NCBI GenBank assembly: GCA_021741245.1
Contig: JAIOYF010000001.1
Coordinates: 186,001 to 250,000 of the forward strand
DNA: 64,000 nt
Source: Paracoccaceae bacterium
GTDB lineage: Bacteria; Pseudomonadota; Alphaproteobacteria; Rhodobacterales; Rhodobacteraceae
Direction: 5' to 3'
Shown: positions 58,175 to 64,000 of the stretch, in pieces
Layout of the letters: each line of letters starts with the position of its first letter
Numbering within the stretch: position 1 is the first letter of the stretch
Position numbers and translations under genes: made by a program
Notes under the pieces: generated by a model
Database searches by the model: none
Seen by the model: only the letters and a program-made list of their open reading frames with translations
Told to the model about the DNA's origin: nothing

Positions 58175-58289
58175 AGCGGATCGCGTTCCATCTGAGTCAG
58201 ATTGAACGCGATCCAAGGCGGGCAAACCGTTGGGAACGCGGCGTATCGCCTTTGATCAGTTGAACCTCAGCAAAGGCGATACGCTCTAG
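58171..58289. repeat. Long copy of a dispersed palindromic intergenic element
   Basis: Two palindromes are nested between TTAGAGCG (58171-58178) and CGCTCTAG (58282-58289), which are themselves inverted. Stem 1 is GGATCGCGTTC (58178-58188) with its complement at 58204-58214; the inner bases ATCTGA-G-TCAGAT make the unit almost fully self-complementary. Stem 2 is a perfect 14-bp pair, 58241-58254 with 58271-58284. The ends supply stops for the kinase (TAG 58172-58174) and yaaA (58286-58288). A shorter relative lies at 40355-40413. Confidence 0.85.
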
Positions 58290-59080
58290 GCCGCTTTTTG
58301 ATCGGGTTCGGCGCGGGTAAACACCATGCGATCCCCGTCGCCCAGATCAGGGCGATGGGCATAGCCGCCAAGATCAAAGCCGCGCAAATCGGCAGGGTCC
58401 GTCAGTGCATTTTCGCAAACGTAACGCGCCATCGCCCCCCGGGCCTTTTTGGCCCAGAAGCTTACGATTTTTGCACTGCCATCACGCTCTTCCAAGAACA
58501 CGGGCGTGATCACGCGAAGTTTCAGGGCCTTGCGCTGGGCCACGGTGAAATACTCGATTGAGGCGCAGTTGATCAGCGTGTCGCTGCCCTGTTCGGTGCC
58601 CAAGACATTCAAGGCCTTGGCCACCTTATCCCCCCAAAAGGCATAAAGATCCGCCCCCTTTGGGTTCGCAAGCCTGCTGCCCATCTCCAACCGATACGCC
58701 TGTATCGCATCAAAGGGCCGCAACAGACCGTAAAGGCCCGACAGCACCCGCAGATGGCCGCTTGCCCATGCAATGCCTTGTGGCGAAAGGGTTTTGGCAT
58801 CCAATCCCTGATAGGTATCGCCTGCAAAGCAATAGATCGCGGGAAAGACGGTGCCGGGGGCGGGAGCCTTGGAAAACGCGGCAAAGCGGTCTTTGTTCAA
58901 TCGGGCAAGCGCCTCAGATATCCCCATCAGCTTTTGCAGATCCTGCGATGACAGGGCTTTTGCAATCCTCGCCAGCTTCAACGCCTCTGCGCCAAAGACA
59001 GGTTCGGTCATGTCATGCCCGTCAGGCACGGCACGAGGGGTTTCATCCAGTTTCTTGGCAGGGGAAATCACGCAGAGCAT
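58286..59080 (-). CDS. yaaA: Peroxide stress protein YaaA (DUF328)
   Basis: YaaA limits free iron and so DNA damage during peroxide stress in E. coli; its biochemistry is still incompletely defined. It has 264 residues. The family start is MLCVISPAKKLDET, followed by LSSQDLQKLMGIS and the conserved RVLSGLYGLLRPFDAIQAYRLEMG (here in shortened form: LSGLYGLLRPFD, then YRLEMG, near 122), NCASIEYF, and FWAKKARGAMARYV near 220. The stop lies in the palindromic element. Confidence 0.93.
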   Translation of the reverse strand: MLCVISPAKKLDETPRAVPDGHDMTEPVFGAEALKLARIAKALSSQDLQKLMGISEALARLNKDRFAAFSKAPAPGTVFPAIYCFAGDTYQGLDAKTLSPQGIAWASGHLRVLSGLYGLLRPFDAIQAYRLEMGSRLANPKGADLYAFWGDKVAKALNVLGTEQGSDTLINCASIEYFTVAQRKALKLRVITPVFLEERDGSAKIVSFWAKKARGAMARYVCENALTDPADLRGFDLGGYAHRPDLGDGDRMVFTRAEPDQKAA

Positions 59081-59134
59081 CGGGCCTCACTTTCAGTCCC
59101 TGAACATATGGCGGAACGCCTCTGTGTCCAGTCT

Positions 59135-61177
59135 TCAGGCACTGCGCAGAATGTCCAGAAAGGCGGGGCCAAAGCGTTCGATCTTGGCCGCCCCCAATTC
59201 GCCCACCCGGTCGAGATCCGACAGGGTCGAGGGGCGCGCCTCGGCAATCTTTCGCAACACACTGGGCGACAGGCTCATCGGCTTGCCTGTGCCATCTTCG
59301 CCGCGTTGCAGCGAAAGCTGCGCCTCGGCCAAGCGATCATAGAGCACGCCCGCATCCCGCCCAACCAGCCGCATCCGGGCCGGATGCAGCCCCTCAACCG
59401 CGCCATTGATCACCGCCAGAAAGGCCGCCCCATAGCTTTTGAGCTTGACCGCGCCAACCCCGGTGACACCCGCCATCTGGTCCAGATTGGCAGGCTTGCG
59501 TTCGGCCATCTCAATCAACGTGCGGTCGGGAAAGATCACATAGGCGGGCACGCCTGCCGCTTCGGCAAGGGCACGGCGTTTGGCTTTCAGCGCAGACAAC
59601 AAGGGCGCGTCGTCTTCGCTGACCATTGTCTTGACGGCTGTCCGCGGCATGGCCGAGGCGATGGTGTCGCGGCGCAGGGTGATGTTTGCCTCTCCGCGCA
59701 AAATGGGCCGCGCGGCATCCGTCATCCGCAAGGCGCCATAGCGGTCTGCATCGGGGCGGATCAGATCACGGCCCATCATTTGGCGAAACACCGCGCCCCA
59801 AGCGGGCTTTGACAACTCGCGGCCAACGGCAAAGGTCGGCAGGCTGTCATGCCCTTTTTCGCGGACCTTGGCGGTGGCATTGCCGGTCAGGATATCAATC
59901 AGATGCCCGGCCCCAAACCACTCACCCGTGCGCAAAATGGCCGAAAGAGCCTTGCGCACAGCTTCGGTTGCGTCAAACAACTCCACCGGGCGGTCGCACA
60001 GATCGCAGTTGCCGCAATTTTCCGAGGCCTCGCCGAAATATCCCAAAAGCACACGGCGGCGACACCCCATCGCCTCGGCCAAGCCCAAAAGCGCGTTCAA
60101 TCGCCCATGATCTGCTGCTTTGCGGTCCGGCGGGGCGGCCCCCTCATCAATCTGAGAGCGACGCAGGCGGATGTCATCAGGGCCATAAAGCGTCAGCGTT
60201 TCTGCCGCCGCCCCATCACGGCCCGCACGGCCAATTTCCTGATAGTAACCTTCGATCGACTTGGGCAGATCGGCATGGGCGACCCAGCGGATATCGGGTT
60301 TGTCGATGCCCATACCAAAGGCAATCGTCGCCACCACGATCAGACCGTCTTCTTGTTGAAACCGGATTTCGACGCGACGCCGCTCTTCCGCCTCCATCCC
60401 GCCGTGGTAATGGCAGGCCGAATGGCGCGCCTCCCGCAGGGCTTGGGCAAGGGTCTCGGTCTTGGCACGACTGCCGCAATAAACGATTCCAGATTGACCC
60501 TTGCGGGCCGCGGCAAACTGCAAGATCTGCTCGCGCGGCTTGTCCTTGACGGCAAAGGCAAGGTGGATGTTTGGGCGATCAAAGCCGCGCAAGAACGTCT
60601 CGGGTGCGACGCCATCAAACAGACGGGTGACGATTTCGGCGCGGGTTTCCTCATCTGCGGTGGCGGTAAAAGCGGCCAGCGGCACGTCAAGCGCCCGGCG
60701 CAATTCACCGATCCGCAGGTAGTCGGGGCGGAAGTCGTGGCCCCACTGGCTGACACAATGCGCCTCATCCACCGCGATCATAGTCACCTTGGCACGGCGC
60801 AAAAGCGACATCGCCCCGCCCGAGGCCAGCCGTTCGGGGGCCATATACAAAAGCTTTAGCCGCCCCGCATCGATCGCGGCAAAAACCTCTTCGGTTTCTT
60901 CATCCGTATTGCCCGAGGTCAGCGCCCCCGCCTCTACTCCCGCCTCACGCAAGGATCGCACCTGATCGCGCATCAGGGCGATGAGGGGGGAGATCACAAC
61001 CGTCACCCCGTGGCGGCACAGGGCGGGAAGCTGAAAGCACAGGCTTTTGCCGCCCCCCGTGGGCATGATGGCAAGGGTGTTCTTCCCATCAAGCACCGCT
61101 TGGACAATCTCTTCCTGACCGGGCCGAAACTCGGCAAAGCCAAAAACCTGTTGAAGCAGTTGATGGGGGTCTTGCAT
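59135..61177 (-). CDS. recQ: ATP-dependent DNA helicase RecQ
   Basis: RecQ is a 3' to 5' helicase for recombination and replication-fork repair. It has 680 residues; ATG at 61177 (MQDPHQLLQQVFGFAEFRPG) is chosen, because the longer frame is a shadow. The helicase motifs are Walker A MPTGGGKSLCFQLPAL (near 48), DEAH-type VDEAHCVSQWGHDFRPDY (near 140) and QEIGRAGRDG (near 318). The zinc-binding region has CRRRVLLGYFGEASENCGNC, and HRDC sequence ends the protein (from about 600, where DLDRVGELGAAKIERFGPAF is seen). The 3' end is close to yaaA. Confidence 0.95.
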   Translation of the reverse strand: MQDPHQLLQQVFGFAEFRPGQEEIVQAVLDGKNTLAIMPTGGGKSLCFQLPALCRHGVTVVISPLIALMRDQVRSLREAGVEAGALTSGNTDEETEEVFAAIDAGRLKLLYMAPERLASGGAMSLLRRAKVTMIAVDEAHCVSQWGHDFRPDYLRIGELRRALDVPLAAFTATADEETRAEIVTRLFDGVAPETFLRGFDRPNIHLAFAVKDKPREQILQFAAARKGQSGIVYCGSRAKTETLAQALREARHSACHYHGGMEAEERRRVEIRFQQEDGLIVVATIAFGMGIDKPDIRWVAHADLPKSIEGYYQEIGRAGRDGAAAETLTLYGPDDIRLRRSQIDEGAAPPDRKAADHGRLNALLGLAEAMGCRRRVLLGYFGEASENCGNCDLCDRPVELFDATEAVRKALSAILRTGEWFGAGHLIDILTGNATAKVREKGHDSLPTFAVGRELSKPAWGAVFRQMMGRDLIRPDADRYGALRMTDAARPILRGEANITLRRDTIASAMPRTAVKTMVSEDDAPLLSALKAKRRALAEAAGVPAYVIFPDRTLIEMAERKPANLDQMAGVTGVGAVKLKSYGAAFLAVINGAVEGLHPARMRLVGRDAGVLYDRLAEAQLSLQRGEDGTGKPMSLSPSVLRKIAEARPSTLSDLDRVGELGAAKIERFGPAFLDILRSA

Positions 61178-61215
61178 GGCGTTTGGGTCAGAATGTCCGA
61201 TTGGCTCGGACCGTC

Positions 61216-61503
61216 TCAATAAAAGGCGGCGGCGTTGTTGATCAGAACGATCCGCAGCGCATAAATCGCCAAAAGCGCAATCAGCGGCGCCAGATCGAGG
61301 CCCCCCATATTCGGCAGCAATTGGCGCAGTCGCGAATAGATGGGGTCCAGCAGACGGTTCAGGCCATACCAGATCTGGGCCACAAGCGGTTGGCGCAGGT
61401 TGAGCACCTGAAAGTTGATCAGCCAAGACATGATGATATCCGCAAGGATGATCCATTGCGCGATGTTGATAATCATCAGCAAGATTTGCAGAAGCGAGGT
61501 CAT
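61216..61503 (-). CDS. YggT family membrane protein
   Basis: A 95-residue inner-membrane protein with two hydrophobic parts (LLQILLMIINIAQWIILADI and PLIALLAIYALRIVLI). The YggT signature is seen in IMSWLINFQVLNLRQPLV and DPIYSRLRQLLPNMGGLDLA. YggT members are linked with osmotic or division-related roles; the function is not settled. ATG at 61503 is selected; a longer frame is possible but adds a poor leader. It shares the direction of recQ. Confidence 0.88.
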   Translation of the reverse strand: MTSLLQILLMIINIAQWIILADIIMSWLINFQVLNLRQPLVAQIWYGLNRLLDPIYSRLRQLLPNMGGLDLAPLIALLAIYALRIVLINNAAAFY

Positions 61504-61648
61504 CCGAGGGGCCTCCGGCCGGCTATGAACACAAGGGATTGTGGTAGTGGTATCCTGCGGCCCCCACAAGGGCAACCGCCTTCCGCAGCGTTTGCCTTGA
61601 CGTCTTTGTCATGGCAGGGCAGGTGAGGGGCAAATCCGGAGGCCGCAG

Positions 61649-62185
61649 ATGTATCCCTATGCCCGAATGTTCAAGGAATTATGGAAATTTCGCAAGGCGC
61701 CGACCCTTGGCTTGTTTGATCCACATGTCAGCACGCATATGTGCCTGCCGTGGGATATCGACCCGTGGATGGAGTTGAACAACGGCCGAACCCTGACGCT
61801 TTATGATCTGGGGCGCATTCCAATGGCGCGGCGCATGGGGTTGGACCGGATCATGAAGGCAAATGGCTGGGGCCTTGCCGTGGCTGGAAACACCACACGC
61901 TATCGAAAGCGGGTCAAGATGTTTGATCGGCTGCAGATGCACAGCCGGGTCTTGGGCTGGGATCAACGCTTTATCTATATGGAGCAGTCCATGTGGAAGG
62001 ATGGTGACTGCACTTCTCATATCTTGATCCGTTCGGCGCTGATCGGGGCAGGGCGGGCGGGAATCGTTGACCCAAGCGCGCTTGCCAAGGCCTGCGGTCT
62101 GCCTGAAATCAGCCCCGCCTTGCCCGATTGGGTGGCAGCGTGGATCGCGGCGGATGCGCAGCGCCCTTGGCCACCAAAGGTCTAA
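61649..62185 (+). CDS. Thioesterase-like protein (hot-dog fold, 4HBT_2 type)
   Basis: A 178-residue protein with a hot-dog-fold acyl-CoA thioesterase-like pattern: the DIDPWMELNNGRTLTLYDLG segment (near 36), with the Asp and Asn-Gly positions used by 4-hydroxybenzoyl-CoA-type thioesterases, then TTRYRKRVKMFDRLQMHSRV and the MEQSMWKDGDCTSH strand. GGAGG precedes the ATG by 7 bases. The substrate is unknown; family members with THEM6-like sequence often lack a tested activity. Confidence 0.78.
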   Translation: MYPYARMFKELWKFRKAPTLGLFDPHVSTHMCLPWDIDPWMELNNGRTLTLYDLGRIPMARRMGLDRIMKANGWGLAVAGNTTRYRKRVKMFDRLQMHSRVLGWDQRFIYMEQSMWKDGDCTSHILIRSALIGAGRAGIVDPSALAKACGLPEISPALPDWVAAWIAADAQRPWPPKV

Positions 62186-62210
62186 CGCATGCCTTGCACG
62201 CCGCGCCCTT

Positions 62211-62231
62211 TTGGGGCTTGATCGCCCCCAA
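62211..62231. terminator. Possible hairpin after the thioesterase-like gene
   Basis: TTGGGGC (62211-62217) and GCCCCCAA (62224-62231) can pair over 7 bases around TTGATC. No T tract follows, so terminator function is uncertain. Confidence 0.3.
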
Positions 62232-62266
62232 GGCTGATCAAAGGCCGTAGCAAGGGAATGCAGGGC

Positions 62267-63604
62267 ATGGACGCGGCCAAGAAAAGAATATGGGGCTGGT
62301 ACTTTTTTGATTGGGCCAGCCAACCCTATAACACCCTGCTTTTGACATTTATTTTCGGGCCTTACGTGGTTTCTGTCGTTGGCAATGGGTCTGCGGCGCA
62401 AACAATCTGGGGATATGGGGTCGGGGCGGCAGGTCTGGTGATTGCAGTGCTGTCGCCATTGCTGGGGGCCATTGCCGACAAATCCGGTGGCCGCATGGCC
62501 TTTATCTGGTTGTTCTCGGCGCTTTATGTGCTGGGTTCGTGGATGCTTTGGTATTCCGCGCCTGACAGTTTCAATGTGTGGGCGGTGATGATCTGGTTCA
62601 GTGTCGGCCTGATCGGGATGGAGTTTGCCACAACCTTTACCAACGCCATGCTGCCCGACCTGGCCCCGCGTGAAGAGTTGGGCAAAGTCTCGGGCTCTGG
62701 TTGGGCATTTGGTTATATCGGCGGGCTTTCGTCCCTGATCATCATGCTGTTGCTCTTGGCCGAGGGGCCGAGTGGCAAGACGATGCTGGGCATCCCGCCA
62801 ATCCTTGGCCTTGACCCGGCCCCGCGAGAGGGAACCCGTGCCGTCGGCCCGCTGACGGCGATCTGGTACGCGGTTTTCATGATCCCCTTTTTCCTGTGGG
62901 TGCGAGAGCCGCGCCGGACAGACAGGGTTGGCATCGGTGCCGCAATCGCCTCGGCTTGGCCCGAATTAAAGGGGACATTGTCGCGCCTGCCGTCCAACAA
63001 AAGCCTTTTTGCCTTCCTTGGCTCCTCCATGTTTTACCGCGATGCGCTAAACGGCATGTATGCCTTTGGTGGCATTTATTCGGCAGGCGTTCTGGGGTGG
63101 TCGGTCACGCAAGTCGGGATTTTTGGCATCCTCGCCGCCTTTACGGGCGCGGTATTTGCGTGGCTGGGCGGCAAGGCTGACAGCCGGTTTGGGCCAAAGC
63201 CTGTGATCATTCTGAATGTGATCGTGTTGACGGCCGTCGCGGCCTTCGTGTCGATGGTCAGCCGGACGTCGGTCTTGGGGATGCCCGTTGCACCGGACAG
63301 CGCGCTGCCCGATATCGCCTTTTATGTGCTTGGTGCATTGATCGGCGCGGGGGGCGGGTCGTTGCAATCGGCAAGCCGGACCATGATGGTGCGCCAAGCC
63401 CCTGCCGAAAAAATGACAGAGGCCTTTGGACTTTATGCGCTGTCGGGCAAGGCCACGTCGTTCATCGCCCCACTGTCCATCGGGGTTGCGACTGATTTGA
63501 CGGGCAGCCAACAACTTGGCGTGACCCCGCTCATCGGTCTTTTTCTTATCGGTCTTTTGCTGTTAATCTGGGTGAAACCAGATGGTGAAAGTGATTTAAG
63601 ATGA
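62267..63604 (+). CDS. UMF1/Atg22-type MFS transporter
   Basis: An inner-membrane transporter of the UMF1 (Atg22-like) branch of the major facilitator superfamily, with 12 hydrophobic helices in 445 residues. ATG at 62267 follows GGGA 9 bases upstream; ATG 62258 has no room for a site. The signature KRIWGWYFFDWASQPYNTLL starts the protein, and family motifs LSPLLGAIADKSGGR and FATTFTNAMLPDLAPREELG follow. The substrate is unknown; eukaryotic Atg22 exports amino acids from the vacuole. The mepA ATG overlaps its stop (ATGA). Confidence 0.88.
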   Translation: MDAAKKRIWGWYFFDWASQPYNTLLLTFIFGPYVVSVVGNGSAAQTIWGYGVGAAGLVIAVLSPLLGAIADKSGGRMAFIWLFSALYVLGSWMLWYSAPDSFNVWAVMIWFSVGLIGMEFATTFTNAMLPDLAPREELGKVSGSGWAFGYIGGLSSLIIMLLLLAEGPSGKTMLGIPPILGLDPAPREGTRAVGPLTAIWYAVFMIPFFLWVREPRRTDRVGIGAAIASAWPELKGTLSRLPSNKSLFAFLGSSMFYRDALNGMYAFGGIYSAGVLGWSVTQVGIFGILAAFTGAVFAWLGGKADSRFGPKPVIILNVIVLTAVAAFVSMVSRTSVLGMPVAPDSALPDIAFYVLGALIGAGGGSLQSASRTMMVRQAPAEKMTEAFGLYALSGKATSFIAPLSIGVATDLTGSQQLGVTPLIGLFLIGLLLLIWVKPDGESDLR

Positions 63605-64000
63605 TCAAGGCATTTCTTCTGGCGACGCTTTTGCTTGCCCCGGTGGGGGCGCATGCCGAACAACTAGCCAATAAGCTTTTTGGTGCCAAAACGGCTGGCA
63701 GCCAGCAAGATCCGATGCCGATCGGCTCGTATGCCAAGGGCTGTGGGGCGGGCATGGTGCAACTTCCCGAAACCGGGCCAAGCTGGCAAGCGATGCGCCT
63801 GTCACGCGGGCGCAATTGGGGGCAGCCTGAATTGGTCGAGTTCCTGATGGACCTGAGCCGGACCGCACAAGACATCGGCTGGAATGGTCTTTACATCGGC
63901 GATATGAGCCAGCCGCGCGGTGGCCCAATGACCAGCGGCCATGCCAGCCATCAGATCGGCCTTGATGCCGATGTCTGGCAGCTTCCCCCCAAAAGCTTGA
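63601..64000 (+). CDS. mepA: Penicillin-insensitive murein endopeptidase MepA, 3'-truncated
   Basis: A periplasmic zinc-dependent endopeptidase that cuts peptide cross-links of peptidoglycan. The window holds 133 residues. The signal peptide is MIKAFLLATLLLAPVGAHA followed by EQLANKLFG. The MepA/LAS metal site is recognised in TSGHASHQIGLDADVW (near 112-127), with the zinc His and Asp. The frame is still open at the last base. It is coupled to the MFS gene by a 4-base overlap. Confidence 0.9.
   Translation, partial: MIKAFLLATLLLAPVGAHAEQLANKLFGAKTAGSQQDPMPIGSYAKGCGAGMVQLPETGPSWQAMRLSRGRNWGQPELVEFLMDLSRTAQDIGWNGLYIGDMSQPRGGPMTSGHASHQIGLDADVWQLPPKSL

Noticed and set aside
61178-61456. N-terminal extension of recQ
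   Set aside because: The extended part overlaps yggT and has no RecQ similarity; the family start is at 61177.
1-64000. Mobile elements, prophage, toxin-antitoxin or defence system
   Set aside because: No transposase, integrase, phage structural gene or recognisable defence domain is visible; gene content is metabolic and housekeeping.

Overview
The window looks like a chromosomal segment of an alphaproteobacterium of the Rhodobacteraceae (Rhodobacterales). The evidence is the high GC content, the tlpA/argH/small lipoproteins/lysA/TIGR02302 gene order, a serC-serA operon with a serC-type leader, a flagellar cluster with a CtrA-like site, and close homologues typical of that family throughout. 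The genus cannot be settled from the sequence alone. I see no rRNA, tRNA, CRISPR array, prophage or insertion sequence. Gene density is very high, and no gene-free stretch exceeds 300 bases.

Layout. (1) 1-8030: sugar-acid use. A 5'-truncated IlvD/Edd dehydratase is followed by a TRAP transporter (dctP-dctQ-dctM, minus strand) with unusually large membrane subunits. A divergent FadR-type GntR regulator has two near-perfect palindromes in its promoter region, and an SDR oxidoreductase and a D-2-hydroxyacid dehydrogenase follow. (2) 8056-11344: copper efflux, with copA-cueR diverging from a copZ-like gene; each side has its own CueR box, and the two boxes form an almost exact 28-bp inverted repeat. 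(3) 11465-19331: two divergent flagellar operons (fliL, a short membrane protein, motE-like, motA and a large exported protein; fliF, fliH-like, fliN, fliP), with a CtrA-like site between them. (4) 19383-26113: a thioredoxin-like protein, argH, two or three tiny lipoprotein/membrane genes, a DUF2834 protein, lysA and a TIGR02302 membrane protein with Gln/Gly repeats.

(5) 26167-39163: a galactoside locus. An IclR regulator and an MsmK/UgpC-type ATPase lie on the minus strand. A divergent operon encodes an ABC binding protein, two permeases, a GH36 alpha-galactosidase, 2-keto-3-deoxygalactonokinase, KDPGal aldolase, a sugar lactonase and a GH42 beta-galactosidase, with four consecutive 4-base overlaps. 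A convergent GH13 glucosidase closes the locus. Galactosides would enter intact, be cut in the cytoplasm, and the galactose would pass through the De Ley-Doudoroff route. Galactose dehydrogenase and galactonate dehydratase are not in the locus.

(6) 39273-47963: housekeeping genes: zapE, a TSUP permease, a GNAT acetyltransferase, serB, the serC-serA operon with RNA-like structures, a metallophosphatase and a thiolase. (7) 47975-58174: an exceptionally long alpha-2-macroglobulin gene with a PAN domain, coupled to pbpC, and a divergent cytosolic hybrid histidine kinase. (8) 58286-64000: yaaA, recQ, yggT, a thioesterase-like gene, a UMF1-type MFS transporter and a 3'-truncated mepA.

The least explained structures are non-coding. 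A dispersed palindromic element occurs at 40355-40413 and 58171-58289, and its ends supply the stop codons of the flanking convergent genes. A two-tier dyad lies between serC and serA. The palindrome CTAG serves as the stop codon on both strands at two convergent gene junctions.
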